Origin: Candidatus Poribacteria bacterium
GTDB lineage: Bacteria > Poribacteria > WGA-4E > PCPOR2b
Reading direction: 5' to 3'
NCBI GenBank assembly: GCA_003635265.1
Contig: PYIZ01000034.1
Span: forward strand, 228,242 to 292,241
DNA length: 64,000 nt
Numbering within the stretch: the first letter of the stretch is position 1; every line of letters starts with the position of its first letter. Under the pieces are notes generated by a model. The model did not search any database. It was not told where the DNA came from and saw only the letters and a list, made by a program, of their open reading frames with translations. The position numbers and the translations under genes are program-made. This document shows, piece after piece, positions 16,745 to 25,716 of this stretch.

Positions 16745-18037
16745 ATGACAAGCGAATTACATTCTTTCATTGAAACACTCGGACGAGAGGCGTTGACGCA
16801 GATCCAATTAAAGAAGCTGCAGGCGATGCTTGCTCCGGTGCTACAAACCAACTCATTCTACCGGCGAAAATTGGTAAAAGCGGGAGTGAGGCAGCCAGAG
16901 GATATACGAACGCTTGAAGATTACCGGCAGCTGCCCTTTACGACGAAGGAAGAACTCTCCGCTGACGGAAAGGCTCACCCACCCTACGGCACAAACCTTA
17001 CATTTCCCCGCGAACGGTATATCCGTATCCATCAGACTTCTGGCACGACCGGCGAACCGCTGCGCTGCTTGGACACCGAAGAAAGTTGGGATTGGTGGGC
17101 GCGGTGTTGGGAGGCGGTCTACAGTGCCGCCGGGGTGACTTCAAGTGATCGAATCTTCTTCGCGTTTTCTTTCGGTCCCTTTATCGGCTTCTGGAGTGCT
17201 CACGAAGGCGCCCGGCGGATTGGTGCATTGTCTGTTCCGGGCGGCGGAATGACTTCGCTTCAGCGGCTGCGCGTTATTTGTTCCAACGATATTTCGACAC
17301 TGATCTGCACCCCCACGTATGCCTTGCATCTCGCTGAAGTTGCCGAAACAGAGGGGATTGATATCGCCAATTCCAACGTCCGCGTGACCATTCATGCCGG
17401 TGAGCCGGGCGCGAGTCTGCCGTGGACAAAGCATCGTATCGAAACAGCATGGAACGCTCGCTGCTACGATCACCCCGGCGCGACGGAGGTGGGTGCTTGG
17501 GGGTTTGAGTGTCAGGCGCAAGCTGGTGTACACTTGAATGAGGGGGAGTTTATCTGCGAGGTTATTGATCCTGTGACGGGCGAACCCGCCGAAGAAGGTG
17601 AGTTGGTTATCACCAATCTGGGAAGGGTTGGGATGCCGGTCATCCGCTACCGCACCGGAGATCAGGTCAAGCTGGAAACGGAACCGTGCGAATGTGGACG
17701 GACATTCTGGCGTCTCGAAGGTGGTGTCATCGGACGCATCGACGACGCACTGATTATACGCGGTGTGAATGTCTATCCGAGCACTATTGAGAACATTATC
17801 CGTCGTTTCGCTGAAGTGGGTGAGTTTGCAGTAGACGTTTATCGCCGGGGAGCACTTGATGAGATGGAGATTCGGATCCAGACTAGCGGCACGGATCCGG
17901 ACATGACTGTCCAAGCTGTCGCCAAGGCGGTTCGTGAATCTTTGGGGCTGCGCGCAGTGGTGCAACCTGTACCTCACGGCACATTGCCCAGCTTTGAGTT
18001 GAAGGCGCGGCGGTTTACAGATCATCGGCGGAATTAA
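16745..18037 (+). CDS. Phenylacetate-CoA ligase (PaaK)-like AMP-binding enzyme
   Basis: About 430 residues from ATG 16745; the frame opens earlier at 16679 and the start is uncertain because no strong ribosome site is seen. The ATP-binding loop is visible (HQTSGTTGEPL), as are the DHPGATEVGAWGF motif, the zinc-ribbon-like EPCECGRTFW, the hinge (RIDDALIIRGVNVYPSTIE) and the catalytic-lysine end ELKARRF. It activates a carboxylic acid, often aromatic, as acyl-AMP and then the CoA thioester. It diverges from the methyltransferase gene. Confidence 0.88.
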   Translation: MTSELHSFIETLGREALTQIQLKKLQAMLAPVLQTNSFYRRKLVKAGVRQPEDIRTLEDYRQLPFTTKEELSADGKAHPPYGTNLTFPRERYIRIHQTSGTTGEPLRCLDTEESWDWWARCWEAVYSAAGVTSSDRIFFAFSFGPFIGFWSAHEGARRIGALSVPGGGMTSLQRLRVICSNDISTLICTPTYALHLAEVAETEGIDIANSNVRVTIHAGEPGASLPWTKHRIETAWNARCYDHPGATEVGAWGFECQAQAGVHLNEGEFICEVIDPVTGEPAEEGELVITNLGRVGMPVIRYRTGDQVKLETEPCECGRTFWRLEGGVIGRIDDALIIRGVNVYPSTIENIIRRFAEVGEFAVDVYRRGALDEMEIRIQTSGTDPDMTVQAVAKAVRESLGLRAVVQPVPHGTLPSFELKARRFTDHRRN

Positions 18038-18545
18038 AATCAGAGTCGCGATCCGGAGATCGCTGGACAGGTTAGGAAACCTGTCCCCACTATAAACCGT
18101 GCGCGTTTTGTGTAGGAGGGAATTCCAATTCCCGACTATTGCATCGGTTTCTGACGCTTGGTTTATCAACTAGCCACTTGGGTAGCGTCATTGAGGTTGG
18201 TTCGGCCATTCCAAGTGTAGCATTTTTGCAACGACGATGTAGCACAGTTTCGACAACCACCTTGTTAGCATGGTCCATCCTTTGAAGCAAGAACTCATAT
18301 CAAAACGAGATGCAAGGTCGGCCGGAGAACGGATTTGCCAACAAATGTGGTTTGTCACACATTATGTTTCGCATGATTCAAGACAACCGTGGCATCTAAA
18401 TTGCGCTTTGGTTGATGCGTAAGTGAATTTTGTTTAGTAACAATCCATGTCAAATCTTATCGAATTTCCTTAAAATGTCGACAGAACTTAGTTTACAGTC
18501 AAGCGTTACCCAATTAGGTGTCTTAAGAGCAAAGGAGGCACGCAG
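18038..18545. other. Intergenic region upstream of the propeller array
   Basis: It contains the 9-bp hairpin at 18065-18086 next to a GATCCGGAGATCGCT motif. The rest shows no convincing gene or RNA. The ribosome site AAAGGAGG at 18531-18538 serves the first propeller gene. Confidence 0.55.
18065..18086. repeat. REP-like hairpin downstream of the ligase
   Basis: GGACAGGTT (18065-18073) pairs with AACCTGTCC (18078-18086), loop AGGA. It sits 28 bases after the ligase stop and could double as a terminator, though no U-tract follows. Confidence 0.55.
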
Positions 18546-19506
18546 ATGCAACGGAAATATAGTTTCGTATATTTCGTTTTCGCTTTAGGTTTGACGACCC
18601 TGATGGTAAGTGTTGAGGCACAGGCAAAGATTGCCTTCGTGTCTGATAGGGATGGACACAGTTGGGAAATCTACGTGATGGACGCAGATGGCGAAAATCC
18701 CCAAAGACTCACAAATAGTCCGGAGCATGAATGGTTTCCCTCATGGTCTCCTGATGGCAAACGCATCGTCTATTCTTCCAGTAAGGATGAGGATTGGGCG
18801 AATTCCCGCCATCTACGTGATGGACGCAGATGGCGGGAATTCGCGAAAACTCACCAAAAATCCCGCAGAAGACAATTTCCCCTCATGGTCTCCTGATGGC
18901 AAACGCATTGCCTTTGCTTCCAGGAGAGATAACAGAGCCACAGACATCTACGTGATGGACGCAGATGGGCAAAATCCGCAAAAACTCACAAACCATCCCT
19001 TTGCTGATGATTCTCCTGCATGGTCTCCTAATGGTGAACGCATTGCCTTCGTGTCCTATAGGGATCACGAGTGGGGAGAAATCTATGTGATGGACGCAGA
19101 TGGAGGTAATCCGCAAAGGCTCACAGATAATCCGGTGGCTGATTGGAATCCCTCATGGTCCCCTGACGGTGAACGTATTGCTTTCTCATCTGATAGGGAT
19201 GGGAACTTCGACATCTACGTAATGGACGTCGATGGGGGTAATCCGCAAAACCTTACCCAAACGAATGACAATCGTAACTTTAATCCCTCATGGTCCCCTG
19301 ATGGTGAACGCATTGCCTTTATGTCTAATAGAGTTAGGAGTTTCGACATCTATGTGATAGATGCCGATGGGCAAAACCTTCAAAACCTCACCAACGTGAT
19401 GTTCGGGAATGACAATAGTCCTGCGTGGTTTCATCCTACTCTTGCGGTTGCTCCCGTAGGCAAGAAACCTACAATATGGGGGTGGCTCAAGCGGGTTGGT
19501 CGATAA
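18546..19506 (+). pseudogene. TolB-like propeller protein A, frameshifted
   Basis: Two frames join to make one protein. The first (from ATG 18546) gives a signal peptide and the first one and a half propeller blades (IAFVSDRDG...WSPDGKRIVY). The second supplies the remaining blades from about 18800 (IYVMDADGGN, repeated WSPDGERIAF) and the tail PVGKKPTIWGWLKRVG. Compared with the intact paralogue at 20659, one extra base lies at 18797-18814. It is inside a 17-bp perfect inverted repeat (18798-18814 against 18828-18844). Six blades are seen in total. It may be a true pseudogene, an assembly error or phase variation. Confidence 0.75.
18798..18844. repeat. Perfect 17-bp inverted repeat spanning the frameshift
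   Basis: GCGAATTCCCGCCATCT (18798-18814) and its reverse complement (18828-18844) are separated by 13 bases. The right arm fits the normal propeller sequence (ADGGNS), while the left arm departs from the paralogue. It therefore looks like a copy of the right arm made by strand switching. Confidence 0.75.
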
Positions 19507-19651
19507 CCATAACAGATTGAAACAAGAGAAGAATAGAAACTCGTCCTCCCAGCTATCGGGGTGAGATAAGAAGTTCGACCAACTGGAAAAGGGGGAATTG
19601 GTTGCATCGCTTATCGTAAAACGTCGAGAAGCAACGCCAAGGAGGATAGAT

Positions 19652-20638
19652 ATGAAAGGCAAAATTAGGATGTATCGTAAATATTTCTATATCAGTTGGC
19701 TTTGTCTATTGATTTTTGGCGTGAGCCACATGGCGCAGGCAAAATTGAAGATTTACTACATGCCGACCGGAAAGTGGGAGCGAAATCTTTGGCGGATGGA
19801 TATCAATGGGGCAAACAAGGAGCTGGTCCTTGAATCGCCCGTTCCGCTGGACGATCCGAAACTTTCCCCAGATGGAAAGCAGATTCTGTTCACACTGCCA
19901 CCTTGGCTTAAGGGTGAACTGATGGTGATAAATTTGGACGGCACCGGCTTGCGGAAACTGCTTGCCGATCCACCACGTCCTGTCAATATGGATGGGGAAT
20001 GGTCACCAGATGGGAAATGGATTGTTTATCAAGCCTACGATCCGGATTTGCGTCCCTCCACTCAATTGTATGTGACGGATGCTCAAGGACTCAACTCCTT
20101 TCAAATTGCCGCAGATATAGAAGCAAACATGTACTTTCCGTTTTGGTTTCCAGACAGCAAGCGCATCGGCTTTATGGTCGGCAAACGCGGTACAAAACTG
20201 CATTGGGTTGATGCAGATCCCAACGCGAAGGCGAAAGAGATGAATCACCGATTCTTTGCCTACTTAATCCGTTGGTCCCCAAATGGGAAACGGATGATTG
20301 TCCGCGGATCGATAGAGGAAGAGGGAATAGAGGGGTTGTTTCTCGGTGATGCACCAGCCAGAAAGCTGGTTCGTCTTAACGATGAGGCGAATATAGGTGG
20401 GGCGCGATGGTTACCGGACAACAAGCATATTGTCGGTACGAGCGGTATCGAGCAGCACGATGATGTAGTGGATGTGGCGGTGGTGAATGTTGACACCCAA
20501 GAAGTTCAGCATTTAACCGACGACGGTCAAAGCATATTTGTCTTCTGGCATGACGCTGCGCTTGCGGTGGAAACTGTGGGGAAGCTCTCGACATCTTGGG
20601 GAGCAATCAAAAGGCAGGTCACAGACGATAAAAAGTGA
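19652..20638 (+). CDS. TolB-like propeller protein B, exported
   Basis: 328 residues. The chosen start is ATG 19652, with AAGGAGG at 19639-19645. A signal peptide (YISWLCLLIFGVSHMAQA) is followed by KLKIYYMPTGKW. Propeller motifs are visible as LSPDGKQILF, WSPDGKWIVY, WFPDSKRIGF, WSPNGKRMIV and WLPDNKHIVG, typical of PD40/TolB blades. The C-terminal tail LAVETVGKLSTSWGAIK is shared with the neighbouring paralogues. It is probably periplasmic or cell-surface; the ligand is unknown. The stop is 20 bases before the next paralogue's start. Confidence 0.85.
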   Translation: MKGKIRMYRKYFYISWLCLLIFGVSHMAQAKLKIYYMPTGKWERNLWRMDINGANKELVLESPVPLDDPKLSPDGKQILFTLPPWLKGELMVINLDGTGLRKLLADPPRPVNMDGEWSPDGKWIVYQAYDPDLRPSTQLYVTDAQGLNSFQIAADIEANMYFPFWFPDSKRIGFMVGKRGTKLHWVDADPNAKAKEMNHRFFAYLIRWSPNGKRMIVRGSIEEEGIEGLFLGDAPARKLVRLNDEANIGGARWLPDNKHIVGTSGIEQHDDVVDVAVVNVDTQEVQHLTDDGQSIFVFWHDAALAVETVGKLSTSWGAIKRQVTDDKK

Positions 20639-20658
20639 GAGAAAAGGAGGCATGGCAG

Positions 20659-21642
20659 ATGCAACGGAAATATAATCTCGCATATTTCGCTTTCGCTTTA
20701 GGTCTAACGGCGCTGATGGTAGACGTTGACGCACACGCAAAAATCGCCTTCGTATCTGATAGGGATGGACACAGCAGGGAAATCTACGTGATGGACGATG
20801 ATGGAGGTAATCCGCGAAGACTCACAAATAGTCCGGAGGATGAATGGGGTGCCTCATGGTCCCCTGACGGCAAACGCATTGTCTTCAGTGCTAGTAGGGA
20901 TGCTGGGCACTGGGAAATCTTTGACATCTACGTGATGGATGCCGATGGTGGAAATCCTCGAAACCTGACCAAAAACCCCGGAGTTGACGATTCTCCCTCA
21001 TGGTCTCCTGATGGCAAACACATTGTCTTTGTTTCTAATAGAGGTAACGATAACCGGTGGGAAATGGACATCTATGTGATGGCCCCTAATGGGGGGAATC
21101 CTCAGAACCTTACAGACAATCACGCCGAGTCTAACAATATGCCCTCCTGGTCTCCTGATGGTGGCAGAATTGTTTTCGTGTCCTATAGAGATGAGAACGC
21201 CGAAATTTATGTGATGAACGCCGATGGTAGGAATTCGCAAAGACTTACAAACCACCCGGCAGAGGATTGGAGTCCTTCATGGTCTCCTGACGGTGAACGG
21301 ATTGCTTTCTCGTCTGATAGGGTTGGAAACTTGGACATTTACGTGATGGATGCCGATGGTAGGAATTCGCGAAGACTTACAAACCACCCGGAGGATGATT
21401 GGTTGCCCTCCTGGTCCCCTGATGGGGAACGTATCGCATTTGCATCTGATAGGGGTAGGAGTTTTGATATCTACGTGATAGACGCTGATGGCGGGAATCT
21501 TCAAAACCTCACTAACGTGCGTTTTGGGGAAGATACCGCTCCTGCGTGGTTTCATCCTAATCTTGAGATCGCACCCGCTGCGGTTGCTCCCACAGGCAAA
21601 AAACCCACAATGTGGGGAGGGTTCAAACGGGTTAACCAGTGA
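20659..21642 (+). CDS. TolB-like propeller protein A', exported, intact
   Basis: 327 residues from ATG 20659, with AAGGAGG at 20644-20650. A leader (LAYFAFALGLTALMVDVDAHA) is followed by six blades marked by WSPDGKRIVF, WSPDGKHIVF, WSPDGGRIVF, WSPDGERIAF (twice) and a final WFHPNLEIAP. IYVMDADGGN and RLTNHP motifs occur between them. The tail is TGKKPTMWGGFKRVNQ. It is the intact copy of protein A. The whole A-B unit is duplicated, with A' and B' following the first pair on the same strand. Confidence 0.88.
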   Translation: MQRKYNLAYFAFALGLTALMVDVDAHAKIAFVSDRDGHSREIYVMDDDGGNPRRLTNSPEDEWGASWSPDGKRIVFSASRDAGHWEIFDIYVMDADGGNPRNLTKNPGVDDSPSWSPDGKHIVFVSNRGNDNRWEMDIYVMAPNGGNPQNLTDNHAESNNMPSWSPDGGRIVFVSYRDENAEIYVMNADGRNSQRLTNHPAEDWSPSWSPDGERIAFSSDRVGNLDIYVMDADGRNSRRLTNHPEDDWLPSWSPDGERIAFASDRGRSFDIYVIDADGGNLQNLTNVRFGEDTAPAWFHPNLEIAPAAVAPTGKKPTMWGGFKRVNQ

Positions 21643-21648
21643 GATATC

Positions 21649-21672
21649 GGGATTCGGAGATCCCTCCTACAG
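21649..21672. repeat. Short hairpin with CCTACAG tail
   Basis: GGGAT/ATCCC with loop TCGGAG is followed by TCCTACAG, between A' and B'. Related sequence occurs at 50139-50158. Confidence 0.45.
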
Positions 21673-21704
21673 AGAACTCAATGCCCTTAACAAGGAGAAT
21701 AGGT

Positions 21705-22688
21705 ATGAAACGCAAAATCGGGATATATTGCAAATACTTCTGCTTCGGCTGGCTTTGCCTATTGATTTTTAGCGTGAGTCACATGGCGCAGGCAAAATTG
21801 AAGATTTACTACATGCCGACCGGAAAGTGGGAGCGAAATCTTTGGCGGATGGATATCGATGGGAGCAACAAGGAACTATTTCTCCAATCACCAGTTCCGA
21901 TGTGGACTCCTAGACTCTCCCCAGATGGGCAGCAAATTCTGTTTATGCTGCTACCTTGGCGTAAAGTTGAACTAATGGTGATAAATTTGGACGGTAGCGG
22001 CTTTCGGAAACTGCTTGCTGACCCGCCGCATCCGCTCAATACGGCTGGGGAATGGTCACCAGACGGGAAATGGATTGTTTATGAAGCCTTTGATCCAGCC
22101 GCCTTTAAGGCGGAATTGTATGTAGCGGATGCTCAAGGACTCAACTCCTTTCAAATTGCCGCAGATCTGGAAAAAGATCTTTTCAATCCCTTTTGGTTTC
22201 CAGACAGCAAGCGCATCGGCTTTACGGTCCGCAAACCCGGTGCAAAACTGCATTGGGTCGATGCGGATCCCAATGCGAAGGCAAAAGAGATGAATCACCA
22301 ATTCTTTGCCGACTTAATTCGTTGGTCCCCGAACGAGAAATGGACAATTGTCCGTGGTTCGATAAAAGAAGGGAGAATGGAGGGATTATTTCTCGGTGAT
22401 GCGCTAGCCGGAAATCTCGTGCGTCTTAATGATGAGGCGATCCTAGGTGGGGCGCAATGGTTACCGGACAACGAGCATATTGTCGGTACGAGTAGTTCCG
22501 AGCAGCCCGATGGTGTGGTAGAAGCGGATGTGGCAGTGGTGAATGTTGACACCCAAGAAGTTCGGCGTTTGACCGACGATGGTCAAAGCAAATTTGTTTT
22601 CTGGCACGATGATCCCCTCGCGGTGGAACCTGCGGGGAAGCTATCAACATCTTGGGGTGCAATCAAAAGCGCACATCATAGACGCTAA
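21705..22688 (+). CDS. TolB-like propeller protein B', exported
   Basis: 327 residues from ATG 21705, with AAGGAGA at 21692-21698. It is very close to protein B along its whole length (KLKIYYMPTGKWERNLWRMD shared) and has the same tail, LAVEPAGKLSTSWGAIK. Compared with B it differs at many blade positions and in the last few residues. It ends the A-B-A'-B' array. Confidence 0.85.
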   Translation: MKRKIGIYCKYFCFGWLCLLIFSVSHMAQAKLKIYYMPTGKWERNLWRMDIDGSNKELFLQSPVPMWTPRLSPDGQQILFMLLPWRKVELMVINLDGSGFRKLLADPPHPLNTAGEWSPDGKWIVYEAFDPAAFKAELYVADAQGLNSFQIAADLEKDLFNPFWFPDSKRIGFTVRKPGAKLHWVDADPNAKAKEMNHQFFADLIRWSPNEKWTIVRGSIKEGRMEGLFLGDALAGNLVRLNDEAILGGAQWLPDNEHIVGTSSSEQPDGVVEADVAVVNVDTQEVRRLTDDGQSKFVFWHDDPLAVEPAGKLSTSWGAIKSAHHRR

Positions 22689-22742
22689 AAAGTGAGGGCA
22701 AAACGCGTATGTCTGAGACGCACAATTGCACTTTCAGTGAGC

Positions 22743-23636
22743 CTATGATGATTTTCTTTCCGGCACATCTACTCCCGATCTCTGCATGAAATCTCGCATG
22801 ATTTCCAACTGATCCTCCTGCCCACGCCCTTGATCACAGAACCGCCTAAAAATATCTTCGACAAGCGGACCGAGTTCTATCGGTATGTCGAGTTCCCTAC
22901 CAAGTTCGACCGCCAAGTGCACATCTTTAACAGCGAGATCCGCAGCGGAGTTCACATCCTCGCCAGCCAAGAGTAAATCAATTGTTCGGCGCAGGTACAT
23001 ACTGTCGCCCGTGCTGGTCTTAATCACATCAAGCAGTGCTTGTGGATGGATGCCTGCCTTGGCGCCCATCGCCATCCCTTCACAGACCCCGGCAAAATTG
23101 ATGAACATGATGAAGTTGTTTACCAACTTGGTCACGTGTCCACTGCCTATCGGTCCCATGTAAGCGATATGATCGCCAATGCTCCGAAACAGGGGTTGAA
23201 ACCGCTCAAAATCTGCCTGCTCACCACCTACAAATATAGTGAGTGTCCCGTCTCTCGCGCCAAATACGCCGCCACTAATCGGCGCGTCGAGGACGTGGAA
23301 TCCCCTAGACACACCGATTTCGGCGATTTTCTGGAGGGTTGTAGGTGAGTTGGTACTCAGATCGATGTAAGCACAACCGCTGTTCAGTCCGGCGAAAATA
23401 CCGTCTTCACCTAGAACAACGGCTTCGACCTCTTTGGGACCCGGCAGAGAAGTAAGCACCACGTCTGATTGCGCTGCTACGCTCTTCGGGCTTGTCGCCC
23501 ATGTTGCACCGGCAGCTTCGAGGGACTGTCCCATTTCGCGACGGAGGTCGTGGACTGTCAAGTTGTATTGGGCTTTGAGGATGTTTGCTGCCATCGGATT
23601 GCCCATATTACCCAAACCGATGAAACCAACGTTCAT
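22743..23636 (-). CDS. 3-hydroxyisobutyrate dehydrogenase-like NAD(P) oxidoreductase
   Basis: 297 residues, a normal length for the beta-hydroxyacid dehydrogenase family (HIBADH, tartronate semialdehyde reductase, GarR). Its dinucleotide motif is GFIGLGNMGNPMAANI. Substrate-site motifs follow (ISGGVFGARDG), and the catalytic lysine is in GHVTKLVNNFI. ATG 23636 has GGAAGGA upstream. The cupin and sugar kinase genes follow in the same direction further up the window, so it may act in sugar-acid catabolism. Confidence 0.92.
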   Translation of the reverse strand: MNVGFIGLGNMGNPMAANILKAQYNLTVHDLRREMGQSLEAAGATWATSPKSVAAQSDVVLTSLPGPKEVEAVVLGEDGIFAGLNSGCAYIDLSTNSPTTLQKIAEIGVSRGFHVLDAPISGGVFGARDGTLTIFVGGEQADFERFQPLFRSIGDHIAYMGPIGSGHVTKLVNNFIMFINFAGVCEGMAMGAKAGIHPQALLDVIKTSTGDSMYLRRTIDLLLAGEDVNSAADLAVKDVHLAVELGRELDIPIELGPLVEDIFRRFCDQGRGQEDQLEIMRDFMQRSGVDVPERKSS

Positions 23637-23966
23637 ATCAATCCTTCCAAGGTGTTTGGTTCACTAGTTCATTAGTTCATTGAATTGGTGTGCTCTATAC
23701 ATTGCGATTCTCTCCGGTCAAATCGGAATTCAAAACAATCTGAATCACGGATAGACGGATTACACGGATAAAAGATACCCACGATAACTGCATAACAACG
23801 CGCAATGAATTGCGCTACTACAAACTGCGGGGCAATCCTAAAATACAGGGCAACCACAAGGGTTGCTCCTACAGTCCGTCCAAGCCCGACATGTTTGGGC
23901 GGGAAAACCCCGCCCCTACGCCGACACAATTTTTTTATATGAGTATCTTGAATGTGTCAATGATAT
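23637..23966. other. Intergenic region with dispersed repeats
   Basis: It contains a GGTTCACTAGTTCATTAG repeat (23658-23688), a GCAACCACAAGGGTTGC hairpin ending CTCCTACAG (23848-23876), and the GC-rich hairpin at 23897-23915. No convincing gene; an 85-codon minus frame here has repeat-derived sequence only. Confidence 0.6.
23897..23919. repeat. GC-rich REP-like hairpin, second copy
   Basis: GGGCGGG and CCCGCCC with an AAAAC loop are followed by CCTACG. It has nearly the same sequence as 7559-7582. Confidence 0.65.
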
Positions 23967-24353
23967 TTAACGTGATTCGTCGTGTGTGGGAAACTCGGCG
24001 GGCATGGTGATTTCGATCACCTCAAAGTCGTCGGAATACTCCAACACTTCATGCTTGATTCCGGGCGGTTGATACCAAGCATCACCAGCTTCAACGCGGA
24101 TTTCGCCGATGTCTTCAAAGTCAAGTCGTGCCCAACCCTTAAGCAAGTAATTCATCTGGAAATCGAGGGCATGGGAGTGGTAGCCCATGGGTCCGTCACA
24201 AGATTGGTTGGCGCGGATGACGTGTGCCAATACCTTGCCGTCGGTGGCGGTGTTGATCCCCAAATCTCGGTAGAGGAAATAGGGGCGTAAACCTTCTTCC
24301 CAGTTGGCATCCTGTATGTGCGAAGCAAATGCTCCGGTCGTTTTTTCACTCAT
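23967..24353 (-). CDS. Cupin-domain protein
   Basis: A single-domain cupin of 128 residues. The metal-site-like histidines lie in YHSHALDFQMNYLLKG (motif 1) and PPGIKHEV (motif 2), separated by the expected strands (IRVEAGDAWYQ). Such proteins are isomerases, dioxygenases or sensors of small molecules; the substrate is not predictable. AAAGGAA lies before ATG 24353. It is placed between the dehydrogenase and the PfkB kinase. Confidence 0.85.
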   Translation of the reverse strand: MSEKTTGAFASHIQDANWEEGLRPYFLYRDLGINTATDGKVLAHVIRANQSCDGPMGYHSHALDFQMNYLLKGWARLDFEDIGEIRVEAGDAWYQPPGIKHEVLEYSDDFEVIEITMPAEFPTHDESR

Positions 24354-24447
24354 GTTGTAATTCCTTTCTGTATGGGATGGTAGTGCACAATATCTTTCAT
24401 AACCAATGGTGCTAGTTTGTAACTATTGATAGCGTGAAACGTGATGC

Positions 24448-24461
24448 CCCGATAAATCGGG
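24448..24461. repeat. CCCGAT-AA-ATCGGG hairpin
   Basis: A short perfect inverted repeat between the cupin and sugar kinase genes. The same core occurs at 25625-25640 and near 54555. Confidence 0.5.
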
Positions 24462-24530
24462 ACAGGCTATGAAACGCGAAAATAGTTCTAATGACGGCTC
24501 AATGGGCGTGTCTTCCTCCAAATCAACGAA

Positions 24531-25499
24531 TTAAGTATTGAGAAACGCCTCAATTTCCGATGCTGTTGGCAAAGCGGGGATGACACCGATCTCCTGTGTT
24601 GTCAGTGCTCCCGCTGCGTTGGCGTATCTCATCATTCCTTGGAGCTGATTATTATCGAGTTCAGGCAGTTCCCCCACACCTCCAGAGGAATTCATTATTT
24701 GTGTAAGCATCGCTGCGACAAATCCGTCTCCTGCACCGAGCGGATCTACCACTTCAACCTTGAATCCGTCCACATAGCCTTGATGCGAACCGTTATTGTA
24801 ATAACAGCCATGCTCACCTAGCGTCACGATGACCAACTCTACGCCAGTCTCCAAGATTCGCTCGCTTCCCTCCTCCAGTCCGGGGGTGTCTGTGATAAAC
24901 TCCCACTCCTCGTCTGCCGCTTTGACAACATTCGCATACGGCATGACCTCCCAGATCCAGTGTTTGGCATCCTCTGGCGTATCCCACATCACCAGACGCA
25001 GATTTGGATCGTAGGAGATAAATGCGCCAGCTTCCTTCGCATACTGAATCGCTCGCAACGTAGCGTCGCGGCAGGGTCGGTGACTCAAGCTGCACGAACC
25101 GTAGTGAAACACCTCCGCAGATTGAACATACGTTTCATCAATTTCGTCAGGTCTGAGCAGTGTATCCGCTCCGGGATTCCGATAGAAAAGGATGTCCTTC
25201 GCACCATCGGATCGGGTCGCAATAAATGCTAATGTTGTCCGAGATCCCGCCTCTGAGATAAGATGGGTGGTATCGACGCTACTCTGTTCAAGCGTCTGTC
25301 GCAGAAAATCGCCGAACGGTTCATCGCCAATTTTACCGATAAATCCTGACTCAACGCCAAGTTTTGCTAACCCAACGGCGACGTTCGCAGTTGCACCGCC
25401 CGCTGCTTTGGCGAATCCCGGTGCTTCTGCAAGCGTGGCATCAACTGTTATGGAAACGAAATCGATGAGTAACTCACCAATACAAAGCGCTTTGGGCAT
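24531..25499 (-). CDS. PfkB family carbohydrate kinase
   Basis: 322 residues, resembling fructokinase/2-keto-3-deoxygluconate kinase types. The N-terminus is ALCIGELLIDF, with the first signature GGATANVAVGLAKLG. The second signature, DPLGAGDGFVAAML, carries the catalytic aspartate. It phosphorylates a sugar or nucleoside using ATP. GAGGGGA lies before ATG 25499. Together with the cupin and HIBADH-like protein it suggests sugar catabolism. Confidence 0.93.
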   Translation of the reverse strand: MPKALCIGELLIDFVSITVDATLAEAPGFAKAAGGATANVAVGLAKLGVESGFIGKIGDEPFGDFLRQTLEQSSVDTTHLISEAGSRTTLAFIATRSDGAKDILFYRNPGADTLLRPDEIDETYVQSAEVFHYGSCSLSHRPCRDATLRAIQYAKEAGAFISYDPNLRLVMWDTPEDAKHWIWEVMPYANVVKAADEEWEFITDTPGLEEGSERILETGVELVIVTLGEHGCYYNNGSHQGYVDGFKVEVVDPLGAGDGFVAAMLTQIMNSSGGVGELPELDNNQLQGMMRYANAAGALTTQEIGVIPALPTASEIEAFLNT

Positions 25500-25605
25500 G
25501 TTCGTCCCCTCTACCGGGACATGCTTCCATTTTTAACGCAAGTTGCTATCTGTTGTTCGAGCATCTTTACGGACGTGATGCGTAGTTGACATAAGGGTTA
25601 CGGCA

Positions 25606-25699
25606 TACGGAGCCCCGATGAATCCCCGATAAATCGGGACAGGTCCCGATTCTCGGGATTCTCGTGAAACGGAACGGGATTCAAAGCAATATGCTTACT
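25606..25699. repeat. Composite REP-like element
   Basis: GTTACGGCATACGGA is followed by a CCCCGATAAATCGGGACAG hairpin and a second GATTCTCGGGATTCTCG hairpin, then ATATGCTTACTAC. It looks like a nested insertion inside the 15410-type element. Confidence 0.5.
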
Positions 25700-25716
25700 A
25701 CTTTGTGACAACTGTG

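Noticed and set aside
17141..18169. Long minus-strand open frame of 342 codons opposite the PaaK-like ligase
   Set aside because: The composition is that of an antisense shadow; the plus-strand frame has clear ligase motifs over the same stretch.
18688..19506. Treating the second frame of propeller A as a separate gene starting at 18688
   Set aside because: Its first ~35 residues do not match the paralogue, and the propeller only fits from 18800, so it is the frameshifted continuation of the gene at 18546.
7559..23919. CRISPR-like interpretation of the short intergenic repeats
   Set aside because: The copies are dispersed singly, not regularly spaced, and no cas gene is seen.
23672..23929. 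Minus-strand open frame of 85 codons
   Set aside because: It runs through the dispersed hairpin repeats and has no ribosome site or family resemblance.
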